NCBI RefSeq assembly: GCF_023218075.1
Contig: NZ_JALPTB010000004.1
Location: 62,001 to 126,000 of the forward strand
Direction of reading: 5' to 3'
Source: Rhodococcus sp. HM1
GTDB lineage: Bacteria > Actinomycetota > Actinomycetes > Mycobacteriales > Mycobacteriaceae
Length of the DNA: 64,000 nucleotides
Shown here: piece after piece, positions 8,504 to 18,812 of the stretch
Layout of the letters: every line of letters begins with the position of its first letter
Position numbering within the stretch: position 1 is the first letter of the stretch
Position numbers and translations under genes: made by a program
The notes under the pieces: generated by a model
Told to the model about the DNA's origin: nothing
The model's input: only the letters and a program-made list of their open reading frames with translations
Databases searched by the model: none

Positions 8504-9799
8504 TCAGGCCGGGCGGGTGTGGCCGTCGCCCCACACCACCCACTTGGTGGAGGTCAGCTCCGGCAACCCCATCGGGCCGCGGGCGTGCAGCTTCTGGGTG
8601 GAGATGCCGATCTCGGCACCGAACCCGAACTGCTCGCCGTCGGTGAATGCGGTCGAAGCGTTGACCATAACCGCTGCGGCATCGACCCGCGCGGTGAACT
8701 CCCGGGCCGCAGCCAGATCCGAGGTGACGATCGCCTCGGTGTGGCCGGTGCCGTAGCGGTCGATGTGCTCGACCGCGGCATCCAGATCGTCGACGACGGT
8801 CATCGCCACGTCGAGTGTCAGGTACTCCTCGGACCAGTCCGCGTCCGTCGCCGGGACCATGCCGGGCAGGTCGCCGTGCACGACGACGCTGTGGGCCTGC
8901 ATCACCTGCATCAGCTGCGGCACCGCGGTGTCGGCGATCGCCTTGTCCACCAGGATGGTCTCGACGGTGTTGCACACGCTCGGCCGGCGCGTCTTGGCGT
9001 TGACGACGATCTTCTCGGCCATCTCGAGGTCCGCGGCCGAGTGCACGTACACGTGGCAGTTGCCGACCCCGGTCTCGATGGTCGGCACCGTCGCGTCGCG
9101 CACGACCGCGGAGATCAGGCCCGCGCCACCGCGCGGGACGACGACGTCGACCAGGCCGCGGGCCTGGATCAGGTGGGTGACCGAGGAGCGGTCCTCGCTC
9201 GGCAGCAGCTGCACCGCGTCCGCGGGAAGCCCCTGCGCTTCGAGCGCGCCGCGCAGCGCCTCGACCAGTGCCGCGTTGGACCGCTTCGCCGACGACGAAC
9301 CACGCAGCAGCGCGGCGTTGCCGGACTTGAGGGCGAGACCGAAGGCGTCGACGGTGACGTTGGGCCGGGCCTCGTACACCATGCCGACGACACCGAGGGG
9401 CACCCGCAGCTGCCGGATCTCGAGGCCGTTCGGCAGCGTCGAGCCGCGCACCACTTCACCGACCGGGTCCGGCAGACCGGCGACCTGACGCAGCCCGGAC
9501 GCGATGCCCTCGATCCGGGCCTGGGTCAGCCGCAGGCGGTCCAGGATCGATTCCTCGGTCCCGGCTTCGCGTGCAGCGTCGACGTCCGCGGTGTTCGCGG
9601 CGAGAACCGCATCGGCCGCGGCGAGAACCGCGTCCGCCGCGGCGTGCAGCGCGGCGTCCTTTTCGACGGTGGTCAGCAGGGCGAGACGACGGGACGCGAC
9701 CCGGGCACGACGCGCCGCGGCGTGCACGGCCTCGCGAATGTCCCCGGTGCCCTTTGCAGCAGCGTCCGATGCGGCGGTGTCGGGAGTCACGGCAGTCAT
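8504..9799 (-). CDS. proA: gamma-glutamyl phosphate reductase
   Basis: ProA reduces gamma-glutamyl phosphate to glutamate semialdehyde with NADPH, the second step of proline synthesis. The 431-residue protein belongs to the aldehyde dehydrogenase superfamily; the catalytic Cys lies in [14 protein letters not shown] and the NAD(P)-binding part in the Ala-rich N-terminal domain. The gene starts at ATG 9797-9799, ahead of the Rv2426c-type ATPase as in M. tuberculosis (Rv2427c is proA). A proB partner is not next to it in this window. Confidence 0.96.
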   Translation of the reverse strand: MTAVTPDTAASDAAAKGTGDIREAVHAAARRARVASRRLALLTTVEKDAALHAAADAVLAAADAVLAANTADVDAAREAGTEESILDRLRLTQARIEGIASGLRQVAGLPDPVGEVVRGSTLPNGLEIRQLRVPLGVVGMVYEARPNVTVDAFGLALKSGNAALLRGSSSAKRSNAALVEALRGALEAQGLPADAVQLLPSEDRSSVTHLIQARGLVDVVVPRGGAGLISAVVRDATVPTIETGVGNCHVYVHSAADLEMAEKIVVNAKTRRPSVCNTVETILVDKAIADTAVPQLMQVMQAHSVVVHGDLPGMVPATDADWSEEYLTLDVAMTVVDDLDAAVEHIDRYGTGHTEAIVTSDLAAAREFTARVDAAAVMVNASTAFTDGEQFGFGAEIGISTQKLHARGPMGLPELTSTKWVVWGDGHTRPA

Positions 9800-9834
9800 G
9801 GTTGACAGAGTAGTCGCCGCGCCGGAACAGCCGC

Positions 9835-10941
9835 TCAGCGCAGCCCGGTGCCCCGGGCGAGAGCGGTCTGCACGAGGATCGAGACGAGCTCGCTGTAACC
9901 GATGCCCGCCGCCTCCCACATCCGCGGGTACATCGAGATCGACGTGAAGCCGGGCATCGTATTGATCTCGTTGATCACCGGTCCGTTGTCGGTCACGAAG
10001 AAGTCGACGCGCGACAGCCCCTGGCAATCGAGTGCCCGGAACGCGCGGATCGCGAGCGCCCGCAGTTCCTCGCTGACGTCGTCGTCGAGCTTTGCGGGCA
10101 CGTCGAACTCGCACACGTCGTCGAGGTACTTGGTGTCGAAGTCGTAGAACGCCTCGTGGTTGCCGGAGCTGTCCGGCATGCGGATCTCGGCGACGACGCT
10201 GGCCCGCACGTCGCCGTCCGGGAATTCGAGCACGCCGCACTCGACCTCGCGCCCGACGATCGCGGATTCGACGATGACCTTCGGATCGTGCAGGCGCGCC
10301 TTCTCGAGTGCCGCGTCGAACGACTCCCAGTCGGCGACCCGGCTGATGCCGATGGACGAGCCGCCGCGGGCGGGCTTGACGAACACGGGCAGACCCAGCT
10401 GTTCCTTCTGCTCCTCGGTGAGCGAATCGACTCCCGGGCGCAGCACGATCTGGAATCCGACCGGCAGCCCCTCGGCGGCCAGCAGCTTCTTGGTGAATTC
10501 CTTGTCCATGCCCGCGGCACTGGCGAGCACACCCGGACCGACGTACGGGATGCCCGCGAGCTCGAGCAGCCCCTGGATCGTGCCGTCCTCCCCGTAGGCG
10601 CCGTGCAGCACCGGGAACACCACGTCGACCGACGCGAGGACCTTGCCGAACTCCCCTTCGTCGAGTGCGACGATGTCGCCGCTGCGGGTCGGGTCGGCGG
10701 TGAGCACGAGGGCCGACCCGTCCGCCGCGACCGTCGGCAGTTCGCGCCCGGCCTTCGCCAGCCGGGCGGGATCGGAGTCGCCGAGCACCCACGCGCCGTC
10801 GGTGGTGATCCCGATCGGCACGACCTCGTACAGTTCGGGATCGAGATTGGTCAGGATGCTGCCTGCGGAAACGCAGGAAACGGAATGTTCGTTGCTGCGG
10901 CCGCCGAACACGACGGCCACCCGGGTGCGGGGATTGCTCAC
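9835..10941 (-). CDS. ddl: D-alanine--D-alanine ligase
   Basis: Ddl joins two D-Ala for peptidoglycan precursors. The 368-residue protein has the N-terminal signature [14 protein letters not shown], the [12 protein letters not shown] motif, the ATP-grasp core with [14 protein letters not shown], and the Mg-binding [11 protein letters not shown] near the C-terminus. The YGEDG and [14 protein letters not shown] motifs are the ones seen in D-Ala-D-Ala enzymes. GTG 10939-10941 is used because TACGGT lies 6 bases upstream (possible leaderless start) and homologues begin just before VAVVFGG. Its neighbour in M. tuberculosis is gpsA; here another gene intervenes. Confidence 0.95.
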   Translation of the reverse strand: MSNPRTRVAVVFGGRSNEHSVSCVSAGSILTNLDPELYEVVPIGITTDGAWVLGDSDPARLAKAGRELPTVAADGSALVLTADPTRSGDIVALDEGEFGKVLASVDVVFPVLHGAYGEDGTIQGLLELAGIPYVGPGVLASAAGMDKEFTKKLLAAEGLPVGFQIVLRPGVDSLTEEQKEQLGLPVFVKPARGGSSIGISRVADWESFDAALEKARLHDPKVIVESAIVGREVECGVLEFPDGDVRASVVAEIRMPDSSGNHEAFYDFDTKYLDDVCEFDVPAKLDDDVSEELRALAIRAFRALDCQGLSRVDFFVTDNGPVINEINTMPGFTSISMYPRMWEAAGIGYSELVSILVQTALARGTGLR

Positions 10942-11014
10942 GTACAAACCGTACCGGCACGGGTACCGGCTGCCATACCCGAGTAGGGCCGGTTCGTTCA
11001 CGATGCCGTGCCGG

Positions 11015-12157
11015 TCACACCGCCCGGAGAGCCGCGTCGATGTCCGCGAGGAGATCCTCGGCATCCTCGATGCCGCACGAGAGCCGGACGAATCCGGCGG
11101 GCACGCGGTCGCCCCAGCGGGCGCGCCGGTCGGCCGTGGTGTGGATCCCGCCGAAACTCGTCGCCGCTCCGACCAGCTCGGAGGCCGCGACGAACCGGTG
11201 GAAGGCGTGCTCGTCGGCGAGCCGGAACGTCACCAGCGGACCGAACCTGCTCATCTGCGCGGCGGCGATCGGATGGGCGGGATCGTCCGGCAGCCCCGGA
11301 TAGCGCACCCCCTCGACGGCGGGATGCGATCGCAGCATCCGCGCGACCGCGAGGGCGTTGGCGCACTGCCGCTCGAACCGCAGGCCCGCGGTCCCGAGGC
11401 TGCGGTGCGCCAGCCACGTCTCGAACGGTCCGAGGACGGTGCCGGAGAACAACCGCTCCCGGTCGATACGCGGCAGCAACGCGGAGTCGGCGACGGCGAG
11501 GTATCCGAACAACAGGTCGCTGTGGCCGCTGAGCGATTTGGTGCCGCTCGCGACGACGGCGTCCACGCCGAGCGCCAGCGGCTGCTGACCGAGCGGGGTG
11601 GCCGTGGTGTTGTCGACGAGCAGCAGTGCGTCGCACATGTGGCACACGGTCGCAATCGCGCGCAGGTCCACGGTGTCGAGACCGGGATTCGACGGTGTCT
11701 CGACCAGCACGACGGAATTGTCGGGAGCGGTCACCAGAACGTCGGTCAGGGTGCCGTCGCCGAACTCCGCGCAGGACAGTTCGACGACGGTCACCCCGTG
11801 CGGCGCCAGGAACTCCTGGGCGTACGCGCGCACCTGGTAGTAGCCGTCGGACGGAACGACGACGGTGCCGCCTGGTTGCGCCAGCGACCGCAACGCGACG
11901 GTGACAGCGGACATTCCGGACCCGACGACGCGCGCCGCGGCCGCGCCTTCCAGCTCCGCGAGCGCCGATTCGAGTGCCCGCCAACCGGGATTCGATGCGC
12001 GCGCGTAGCTGTCGAGCGCCGGATCCTCGTCGGGGCCGAGTTGATAGGGCGCCGCGAACACCGGTCCCGGCTGCATCGGCGCACCCGGTTCATGTTCTGC
12101 CGCAACAGCTTTCACGCAGCGTGTCGAATTCCCCGGCGTTCGCGGATCACGCGCCAC
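11015..12157 (-). CDS. PLP-dependent trans-sulfuration enzyme, cystathionine gamma-lyase-like
   Basis: This 380-residue protein has the Cys/Met-metabolism PLP fold. The cofactor Lys is in [13 protein letters not shown] (near residue 193), the cofactor-stacking residue is in PSDGYYQV, and the phosphate-binding Asp is in [11 protein letters not shown]. The usual YSRxxNPT motif is altered to YARASNPGW, so the substrate pocket may differ from standard cystathionine lyases. It is placed between ddl and gpsA, which are adjacent in M. tuberculosis. GTG 12155-12157 lies 7 bases after the gpsA stop, suggesting co-transcription. The exact reaction (beta- or gamma-lyase, or synthase) cannot be assigned. 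Confidence 0.8.
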   Translation of the reverse strand: MARDPRTPGNSTRCVKAVAAEHEPGAPMQPGPVFAAPYQLGPDEDPALDSYARASNPGWRALESALAELEGAAAARVVGSGMSAVTVALRSLAQPGGTVVVPSDGYYQVRAYAQEFLAPHGVTVVELSCAEFGDGTLTDVLVTAPDNSVVLVETPSNPGLDTVDLRAIATVCHMCDALLLVDNTTATPLGQQPLALGVDAVVASGTKSLSGHSDLLFGYLAVADSALLPRIDRERLFSGTVLGPFETWLAHRSLGTAGLRFERQCANALAVARMLRSHPAVEGVRYPGLPDDPAHPIAAAQMSRFGPLVTFRLADEHAFHRFVAASELVGAATSFGGIHTTADRRARWGDRVPAGFVRLSCGIEDAEDLLADIDAALRAV

Positions 12158-12164
12158 GGCCGGC

Positions 12165-13163
12165 TCACTCCGGCTTGGTGCGACGGCCGAGCAACCGGCC
12201 GATCGCCTCGGGCACCGACAGTCCCTCGTAGCAAACCTGGTGCACCGCGTCGGTCAGCGGCATCTCGACGTCGTAGTTGGCCGCGAGCGCGCGCACCGAC
12301 GTGCACGACTTGACGCCCTCGGCGACCTGACCGTGCGTGGCCTCCTGGGCACTCTCGAGCGAACCCCCCTGGCCGAGACGTTCACCGAACGACCGGTTCC
12401 GCGACAGCGGCGAGGTGCACGTGGCGACGAGATCCCCGACGCCCGCGAGACCGGCGAGCGTCGCCGGCTTGGCGCCGACTGCCGTGCCGAGTCGGGTGAC
12501 CTCGGCGAGGCCGCGGGTGATGATCGTCGCAATCGTGTTGTCGCCCAGACCCACACCGACGGCCATCCCGCACGCCAGCGCAATGACGTTCTTGCAGGCC
12601 CCGCCGACCTCGCAGCCGATCACGTCGGAGTTCGTGTATGGGCGGAAATACCCTGTGGCACAGGACTTCTGGATCTGCATGGCGCGTCCCGAATCGGTGC
12701 AGGCGATCACGGTCGCGGCGGGCTGGCCCTCGGCGATCTCGCGGGCGAGATTCGGCCCGGACAGCACCGCGATGCGGCTCTCCTCGGCGCCGGTCACCTG
12801 AGCGATCACCTGACTCATCCGCAGCAGCGTGCCCTGCTCGATCCCCTTGGCGAGACTGACGAGCGTGACGTTCGGGCCGATGTCGTCCCGCCAGTGCTCC
12901 AGGTTCTCGCGCAACGACTGCGACGGCACCGCGAGGACCACGAAATCCGCACCCGCGAGGGCGAGCCGGTGATCCGATGTCGCGTGCAGCGATTCGGGCA
13001 GTGTGACACCCGGCAGGTATCCGGGGTTCTCGTGCCGCGTCTCGATCGACTCGGCGACCTCCGCACGGCGCGACCAGATCGTCACATCGGTTCCGGCCTC
13101 GGCCAGCACCTTCGCGAACGCCGTCCCCCACGAGCCCGCCCCCAACACCGTCGCCTTGCTCAC
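12165..13163 (-). CDS. gpsA: NAD(P)-dependent glycerol-3-phosphate dehydrogenase
   Basis: GpsA reduces dihydroxyacetone phosphate to sn-glycerol 3-phosphate, the backbone of phospholipids. The 332-residue protein has the dinucleotide-binding [14 protein letters not shown] at its N-terminus, and the catalytic Lys motif GACKNVIAL followed by [15 protein letters not shown] in the C-terminal domain. GTG 13161-13163 is supported by AAAGGGGA at a good distance. It is divergent from fbiD; the gap of about 160 bases should hold both promoters. Confidence 0.96.
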   Translation of the reverse strand: MSKATVLGAGSWGTAFAKVLAEAGTDVTIWSRRAEVAESIETRHENPGYLPGVTLPESLHATSDHRLALAGADFVVLAVPSQSLRENLEHWRDDIGPNVTLVSLAKGIEQGTLLRMSQVIAQVTGAEESRIAVLSGPNLAREIAEGQPAATVIACTDSGRAMQIQKSCATGYFRPYTNSDVIGCEVGGACKNVIALACGMAVGVGLGDNTIATIITRGLAEVTRLGTAVGAKPATLAGLAGVGDLVATCTSPLSRNRSFGERLGQGGSLESAQEATHGQVAEGVKSCTSVRALAANYDVEMPLTDAVHQVCYEGLSVPEAIGRLLGRRTKPE

Positions 13164-13327
13164 GCAGTCCCCTTTGCTCGTATCACCACCACCGGCCGAT
13201 CGCCGACCGCTCGTCGTCACAGTATTGCCCAGACGATCGTCGCGAGCTGCGCGAACACCCGCGCCCGGGAACGCACGACCGGACACCGGACCGCGCCGGT
13301 TTCCCCCGGCTGGCAGAATCGGCAGCC

Positions 13328-13984
13328 ATGACCGCCCCGCACGTGCTGATCCCCGTCAAGGCCCTCGGCCTGGCGAAGACGCGGCTGGCGCGGGTCTACA
13401 CCCCCGGCGAGCGCGCCGACCTGGCGCTGGCGATGTTCGAGGACACCCTGGACGCGGCGCTGCACCTCGAGGACGTCACGGTCACCGTCGTCACCGGCGA
13501 TCCGGACGTCGCCCGGGCAGCGCGAGCGCGCGGCGCCCACGTCCTGGCGGATCCTCCCGACAGCGGAACGGAACCGCTCAATGCGGCACTGTCGTATGCC
13601 GCGGGGCAGGTCCGGACGTCGGCACCGGAGGCGACGCTCGTCGCGCTGCAGGCCGATCTCCCGGCCGTGCACCCGAGCGAACTCGCCGAGGCGCTCGCGC
13701 ACGCGCGGCGGGTCGGCCGGGCGGTGGTCGTGGACCACACCGGGGCCGGCACCTCTGCGCTCGTCCACTGTTTCCCCGATCGGCCGTTCGAGCCGCGGTT
13801 CGGATCGGATTCCGCCGCCCGCCACATCGCATCCGGCGCCCGCGCGCTCGAGGGCGATTGGCCCGGACTGCGGCTCGATGTCGACACCGGAGCCGATCTC
13901 GAGGCGGCCGTGGCGCTGGGTGTCGGCCCCGCGACCACCGCGACGCTCGACCGGATCGGGCTTCCGCTCGGCTCCCTGCGTTAA
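13328..13984 (+). CDS. fbiD: phosphoenolpyruvate guanylyltransferase for coenzyme F420
   Basis: FbiD (CofC family) activates phosphoenolpyruvate (in mycobacteria) with GTP to make the side-chain precursor of coenzyme F420. The 218-residue protein opens with [16 protein letters not shown], the nucleotidyltransferase P-loop-like segment of the family, and has [14 protein letters not shown] in the middle and [13 protein letters not shown] later, as in CofC. The position directly before ppk matches Rv2983. ATG 13328 is preceded by a CAGAAT-like element, without a strong ribosome-binding site. Its presence implies that the cell makes F420. Confidence 0.93.
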   Translation: MTAPHVLIPVKALGLAKTRLARVYTPGERADLALAMFEDTLDAALHLEDVTVTVVTGDPDVARAARARGAHVLADPPDSGTEPLNAALSYAAGQVRTSAPEATLVALQADLPAVHPSELAEALAHARRVGRAVVVDHTGAGTSALVHCFPDRPFEPRFGSDSAARHIASGARALEGDWPGLRLDVDTGADLEAAVALGVGPATTATLDRIGLPLGSLR

Positions 13985-14007
13985 CCGGTTCCTGCCACAA
14001 TGAATCC

Positions 14008-16233
14008 GTGAACAACGGTGACAGCACAGATCGACGGCCCGACCCCGAATCTCCCGAGCGCTCCGTGTCGAACAGCGTCGCGACCGCGACGACCTCGCGG
14101 ATCGGTTCCGCCCCGGCAGCGCCGCCCGCTGCCGCTGCGCTGCCGGCGCTCGCCGACGGCCTTCCCGAAGGCCGGTATCTCAACCGCGAACTGAGCTGGC
14201 TCGATTTCAATGCGCGAGTTCTCGCCCTCGCCGAGGACACGTCGCTGCCGCTGCTCGAGCGCGCCAAGTTCCTCGCGATCTTCGCGTCGAATCTCGACGA
14301 GTTCTACATGGTGCGTGTCGCAGGCCTGAAGCGTCGCGCGGAAACCGGCCTCGCGGTACGGTCCGCGGACGGACTGTCTCCGCGCGCCCAGCTCGCGCTG
14401 ATCGCCTCGTCCACGCGCGAACTCGCCGCCCGGCACTCCCGGGTGTTCCTCGACATGGTTCAGCCCGATCTCGCAAACGAAGGCATCTCGATCATCCGGT
14501 GGTCCGAGTTGTCGGACGACGAGAAGGTGCGTCTGACCGACTATTTCGCCGAGCAGGTGTTCCCGGTTCTGACCCCGCTCGCCGTCGATCCCGCGCACCC
14601 GTTCCCCTACATCAGCGGGCTGAGCCTCAATCTCGCCGTGACGGTGAAGGATCTGAAGTCCGCGGGTGAGCACTTCGCGCGCGTGAAGGTTCCGGACAAT
14701 GTCGACCGGTTCGTCCGGGTCGACCGCCCCGGAATCTCCGACGGCATTCCCGCTTTCCTGCCGCTCGAGGAACTGATCGCCGCGCACCTGCACGTGTTGT
14801 TCCCCGGTATGGAGATCGTCGAGCACCACGCGTTCCGCGTCACCCGCAACGCCGATTTCGAGGTCGAGGAGGACCGCGACGAGGATCTGTTGCAGGCCCT
14901 CGAACGCGAACTGGCACGACGCCGTTTCGGTTCGCCGGTGCGGCTCGAGGTCTCCGACGACATGACCGAGCACATGCTCGACCTGCTGTTGCGCGAACTC
15001 GATGTCGACCCTGCCGACGTCGTGCAATTGCCGGGTCTGCTCGATCTGTCGAGCCTGTGGCAGGTCTACTCCGTCGACCGGCCGGACCTGAAGGATGCAC
15101 CCTTCGTCCCGGCGACGCACCCGGCGTTCGGTGAGCGCGAGACGCCCAAGAGCGTGTTCTCCACGCTCCGGGAAGGCGATGTACTCGTGCACCATCCGTA
15201 CGATTCGTTCTCCACCAGTGTGCAGCGTTTCATCGAGCAGGCGGCCGCGGACAGCCAGGTTCTCGCCATCAAGCAGACCCTCTACCGCACCTCCGGCGAC
15301 TCCCCCATCGTCAATGCGCTCATCGCGGCCGCCGAGGCCGGCAAGCAGGTGGTGGCGCTCGTCGAGATCAAGGCGCGGTTCGACGAGCAGGCGAACATCA
15401 AGTGGGCACGCAAGCTCGAACAGGCCGGGGTGCACGTGGTGTACGGCCTCGTCGGTCTCAAGACGCACTGCAAGACGTGTCTGGTGGTGCGGCGCGAAGG
15501 TTCGGCGATCCGCCGCTACTGCCACATCGGAACGGGCAACTACAATCCGAAGACCGCACGCCTGTACGAGGACGTGGGTCTACTGACCTCCGATCCCGAG
15601 ATCGGCTCGGACCTCACCGATCTGTTCAACACACTCACGGGATACTCCCGGAAGGCGAAGTACCGCAATCTGCTGGTCGCTCCGCACGGGGTGCGGGCAG
15701 GCATCATCGAACGCATCGACCGCGAGATCGAGCTCGCCGCCAGGGCGAGCGCAGCGACGGGAGATGCAGCCGGAAACGCCACGGGAATCCGCTTGAAGGC
15801 GAATGCTCTGGTCGACGAGCAGGTCATCGACGCGCTGTATCGGGCGTCCCGCGCCGGGGTTCCGGTCGAGATCGTGGTGCGCGGCATCTGCGCGCTCAAA
15901 CCGGGCGTCCCGGGTCTGAGCGAGAACATCACCGTGCGGTCCATTCTGGGTCGTTTCCTCGAGCATTCGCGGGTGCTGCACTTCCGCGGAGCCGACGAAT
16001 TCTGGATCGGCAGCGCGGACATGATGCACCGCAATCTCGATCGCCGCGTCGAAGTGATGGTGCAGGTGAAGGATTCGCGGCTGACCAAGCAGCTGGGTTC
16101 GATCTTCGATTCCGCCCTGGACCCTGCGACCCGATGCTGGACCCTGGAAAGCGACGGCACCTGGTCGGCATCGCCGGCCCCGGGCACTGCCGCTCGTGAC
16201 CACCAGGTCGAGCTCATGCGCAGCCGGGCGTGA
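14008..16233 (+). CDS. ppk: polyphosphate kinase 1
   Basis: PPK1 polymerises the gamma phosphate of ATP into polyphosphate, reversibly. The 741-residue length fits the family. The N-terminal domain begins near [16 protein letters not shown]; the phospholipase-D-like catalytic domains hold the autophosphorylated His in GLKTHCK and later conserved GTGNYN and HSRVLHFRG segments. GTG 14008-14010 has no strong ribosome-binding site but a CACAAT hexamer lies 6 bases upstream. The stop is followed almost at once by mutT1, so the two are probably one transcript. The first 50 residues are low-complexity (Ala, Pro, Ser). Confidence 0.96.
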   Translation: MNNGDSTDRRPDPESPERSVSNSVATATTSRIGSAPAAPPAAAALPALADGLPEGRYLNRELSWLDFNARVLALAEDTSLPLLERAKFLAIFASNLDEFYMVRVAGLKRRAETGLAVRSADGLSPRAQLALIASSTRELAARHSRVFLDMVQPDLANEGISIIRWSELSDDEKVRLTDYFAEQVFPVLTPLAVDPAHPFPYISGLSLNLAVTVKDLKSAGEHFARVKVPDNVDRFVRVDRPGISDGIPAFLPLEELIAAHLHVLFPGMEIVEHHAFRVTRNADFEVEEDRDEDLLQALERELARRRFGSPVRLEVSDDMTEHMLDLLLRELDVDPADVVQLPGLLDLSSLWQVYSVDRPDLKDAPFVPATHPAFGERETPKSVFSTLREGDVLVHHPYDSFSTSVQRFIEQAAADSQVLAIKQTLYRTSGDSPIVNALIAAAEAGKQVVALVEIKARFDEQANIKWARKLEQAGVHVVYGLVGLKTHCKTCLVVRREGSAIRRYCHIGTGNYNPKTARLYEDVGLLTSDPEIGSDLTDLFNTLTGYSRKAKYRNLLVAPHGVRAGIIERIDREIELAARASAATGDAAGNATGIRLKANALVDEQVIDALYRASRAGVPVEIVVRGICALKPGVPGLSENITVRSILGRFLEHSRVLHFRGADEFWIGSADMMHRNLDRRVEVMVQVKDSRLTKQLGSIFDSALDPATRCWTLESDGTWSASPAPGTAARDHQVELMRSRA

Positions 16234-16250
16234 GTGTCGGAAGGACTTCT

Positions 16251-17198
16251 GTGACTTCCCCCCGGAAACCGGTGAATTCCGACAAGCCCGTGAAGGCGAA
16301 CATCTTCGCCGCGGGTGCCGTGCTCTGGCGACCGAACCCGGCCGATCCGGTACGGGTCGAGGTCGCGCTCGTCCACCGTCCCCGCTACGACGACTGGAGC
16401 TTCCCGAAGGGCAAGCTCGATCCCGGTGAGACGGCGGTCGTCGCGGCGGTCCGCGAGATCGAGGAGGAGACCGGATTCCGGGCGCAGCTCGGCCGGCATC
16501 TCGGCAAGATCACGTATCCCGTTCCGGGACACCGCAAACTCAAACGGGTCGACTATTGGGCGGCGCGTGCGGTCGGCGGCGAGTTCGTCCCGAACCACGA
16601 GGTCGACGAGTTGCGCTGGGAGGACCCGGACACCGCGTTCGATCAGCTTTCGTACCCGATGGATCGCACGGTGCTGCGCCGATTCCGGGCCCTGCCGGCG
16701 GATACGAAGACCGTTCTGATCGTGCGGCACGCCAAGGCCGGGAGCCGCAAACAGCATCGCGGTGACGACCGGCTGCGGCCGCTCGATTCGACGGGCAAGG
16801 CCCAGGCCGAGGCTCTTGTCGCACAGCTGCGCGCATTCGGGGCGGACAGCATCACGGCCGCAGACCGTGTCCGCTGTATCCAGACAGTGGAGCCCCTCGC
16901 CGAACAGCTGGGCGTCGACATCGCGATCGAACCGTCGCTCAACGAGGAAGACTACGCAGCCGATCCGCAGCTGGGCCGCAAACGCACCCTGGAGATCGCC
17001 CGGCGCGGCGGTTCACCGGTGATCTGCAGTCAGGGCAAGGTGATTCCGGACCTCGTCCGGTGGTGGGCGGAACGGGACGGTGTCACCGTGCCCGCGACCC
17101 GTAACCGCAAGGGCAGCACGTGGGTGCTGTCGCTGCACGAGGACCGGGTCGTCGCGGTCGACCACATCGAGAGCGCTCTGCCCGCCCTGCCCCGATAG
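16251..17198 (+). CDS. mutT1: Nudix hydrolase with C-terminal histidine phosphatase domain
   Basis: MutT1-type proteins sanitise oxidised nucleotides (8-oxo-dGTP and related diadenosine species). The N-terminal Nudix box is complete: [20 protein letters not shown] followed by TGF. The second domain, from about residue 155, begins with the histidine-phosphatase RHG-like motif [11 protein letters not shown]. Total length is 315 residues with GTG 16251, chosen because GGAAGGA lies 5 bases upstream. An earlier GTG at 16230 would overlap the ppk stop. Fusion of both domains is the normal form in mycobacteria (Rv2985). Confidence 0.94.
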   Translation: MTSPRKPVNSDKPVKANIFAAGAVLWRPNPADPVRVEVALVHRPRYDDWSFPKGKLDPGETAVVAAVREIEEETGFRAQLGRHLGKITYPVPGHRKLKRVDYWAARAVGGEFVPNHEVDELRWEDPDTAFDQLSYPMDRTVLRRFRALPADTKTVLIVRHAKAGSRKQHRGDDRLRPLDSTGKAQAEALVAQLRAFGADSITAADRVRCIQTVEPLAEQLGVDIAIEPSLNEEDYAADPQLGRKRTLEIARRGGSPVICSQGKVIPDLVRWWAERDGVTVPATRNRKGSTWVLSLHEDRVVAVDHIESALPALPR

Positions 17199-17214
17199 AA
17201 GTCTCGGGAATGCA

Positions 17215-17253
17215 TTTCGGCGGTCACCGGAACGGATCCGGTGACCGCCGAAA
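17215..17253. terminator. bidirectional terminator between mutT1 and hupB
   Basis: A perfect 16-bp stem (17215-17230 with 17238-17253) surrounds the 7-base loop AACGGAT. The stem is GC-rich and flanked by AAA/TTT ends. It lies between two convergent genes, so it can serve both. Confidence 0.8.
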
Positions 17254-17315
17254 CGGTTGTGCTCAGCGATGCGGCCCTATCGGGCCGCCCGCAGATCGGT
17301 TCTCGGCTGTGCCGA

Positions 17316-18017
17316 TTACTTCTTGGCTGCGCCCCGGCGGGCCGGAGCCTTCTTCGCAGCGGTGGTCTTCTTGGCCGCCGTGGTCTTCTTGGCCGCGGTG
17401 GTCTTCTTGGCCGCCGTGGTCTTGGCCGGAGCCTTCTTGGCCGCGGTGGTCTTCTTGGCCGCCGTGGTCTTGGCCGGAGCCTTCTTCGCCGCGGTGGTCT
17501 TCTTCGCTGCCGCGGTGGTCTTCTTGGCCGCCGTGGTCTTGGCCGGAGCCTTCTTCGCCGCGGTGGTCTTCTTCGCCGCTGCCGCCGTGGTCTTCTTGGC
17601 GGCGGTGGTCTTCTTGGCCGCTGCCGCCGTGGTCTTCTTGGCGGCGGTGGTCTTCTTCGCGGCGGTCTTCTTCGCGGCAGCCTTCTTCACCGGAGCAGCC
17701 ACACCGCGCTTGACGGCGGGACCGGACGCGGGAAGCTTCTGGGTACCGGCGATGACTGCCTTGAACTGCGCGCCCGGCCGGAACGCCGGCACGGACGTCG
17801 GCTTGACCTTGACGGTCTCACCGGTGCGCGGGTTACGAGCGACACGAGCGGCGCGGCGACGCTGCTCGAAGACACCGAAACCGGTGATGGTGACGCTGTT
17901 CCCGGCATGCACGGCGCGCACGATCGCATCGACGATGTGCTCGACGGCTGCCGTTGCCGTACGCCTGTCCGAACCGAGCTTCTCGGTCAGAACGTCGATC
18001 AGCTCTGCCTTGTTCAT
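17316..18017 (-). CDS. hupB: nucleoid-associated HU protein with long Lys/Ala tail
   Basis: The first 90 residues are a standard HU fold: [15 protein letters not shown], the [28 protein letters not shown] core, and the DNA-intercalating arm with FRPG. From about residue 105 the protein becomes a repetitive Lys-Ala-Thr tail ([14 protein letters not shown] units) typical of actinobacterial HupB, which resembles histone H1 tails and compacts DNA. Total length is 233 residues. ATG 18015-18017 has GGAGGAAA at a good distance. The repeated DNA makes tail length prone to change between strains. Confidence 0.96.
   Translation of the reverse strand: MNKAELIDVLTEKLGSDRRTATAAVEHIVDAIVRAVHAGNSVTITGFGVFEQRRRAARVARNPRTGETVKVKPTSVPAFRPGAQFKAVIAGTQKLPASGPAVKRGVAAPVKKAAAKKTAAKKTTAAKKTTAAAAKKTTAAKKTTAAAAKKTTAAKKAPAKTTAAKKTTAAAKKTTAAKKAPAKTTAAKKTTAAKKAPAKTTAAKKTTAAKKTTAAKKTTAAKKAPARRGAAKK
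17337..17690. repeat. internal codon-level repeats encoding the HupB tail
   Basis: About 350 bases consist of near-identical short units reading (on the minus strand) GCC AAG AAG ACC ACG and variants, interspersed with AAGGCTCCGGCCAAG-type units. They encode the basic tail of HupB. Tracts of this kind recombine or slip readily. Confidence 0.8.
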
Positions 18018-18125
18018 TGATTTCCTCCGCACATTACGGTCCACCGTCAGACCGACTTGTAGTCCACGGTAGACCCGCAAACGGGCAAGAGTCTATGTGC
18101 CACGCCAATTCTCATGCAACTAGAA

Positions 18126-18165
18126 CGGCGGGCCCGGCCGAAGATCACATCGGCCGGGCCCGCCG
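18126..18165 (-). terminator. terminator after leuCD
   Basis: A 15-bp GC-rich stem (18126-18140 with 18151-18165) around the loop AAGATCACAT lies just past the leuD stop. The minus-strand transcript then reads TTCTAGTT, a short U-containing run. Confidence 0.7.
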
Positions 18166-18189
18166 GGGCAGTGCTGCAAGGACCCTCGA

Positions 18190-18786
18190 TCAGGGGGTCG
18201 GGAGGGTCGTCGGTTTCCAAGACGGCCTTGCGTTTTCGTACTCGGAAATCGCGTCTACCTGCCGCAATGTCAGTCCGATGTCGTCGAGACCCTCGAGCAG
18301 ACGCCACCGCGTGTAGTCGTCAATAGCGAACTGCACCACAGTGGTTCCGGCCGTCACGGTCCGCTTCTCGAGATCGACTTCGAGCTCGAGGCCGGGCTGC
18401 TGTTCGATGAGCTTCCACAGCAGTTCGACGTCGGCCTGCTCGACCTGAGCGGCGAGCAGGCCCGCCTTTCCGGCGTTGCCGCGGAAGATGTCGGCGAAGC
18501 GCGACGAGATCACGACGCGGAATCCGTAATCGGACAAAGCCCACACGGCGTGCTCGCGCGACGACCCGGTGCCGAAGTCGGGGCCCGCCACGAGAACCGA
18601 GCCGCGGTCGAACGGCGGGGTGTTGAGCACGAACGACGGATCGGTGCGCCAGCCGGCGAACAGGCCGTCCTCGAATCCGCTACGGGTGACGCGCTTCAGG
18701 TACACCGCCGGGATGATCTGGTCGGTGTCGACGTTCGAGCGGCGCAGCGGAACACCGATGCCCTTGTGAGTAGTAAAGGCTTCCAT
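18190..18786 (-). CDS. leuD: 3-isopropylmalate dehydratase small subunit
   Basis: LeuD, with LeuC, isomerises 2-isopropylmalate to 3-isopropylmalate in leucine synthesis. The 198-residue swivel-domain protein has the signature [16 protein letters not shown] near the N-terminus and [17 protein letters not shown] in the centre, which contacts substrate. ATG 18784-18786 is preceded by AAGGAG. It follows leuC by 26 bases and is in one operon with it. Confidence 0.97.
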   Translation of the reverse strand: MEAFTTHKGIGVPLRRSNVDTDQIIPAVYLKRVTRSGFEDGLFAGWRTDPSFVLNTPPFDRGSVLVAGPDFGTGSSREHAVWALSDYGFRVVISSRFADIFRGNAGKAGLLAAQVEQADVELLWKLIEQQPGLELEVDLEKRTVTAGTTVVQFAIDDYTRWRLLEGLDDIGLTLRQVDAISEYENARPSWKPTTLPTP

Positions 18787-18812
18787 CGAGAATTCTCCTT
18801 CGGTCCCTTGAC

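Noticed and set aside
13003-14007. N-terminal extension of ppk through gpsA and fbiD
   Set aside because: The extra residues are Arg/Pro-rich shadow translation over known genes. Family similarity begins after GTG 14008.
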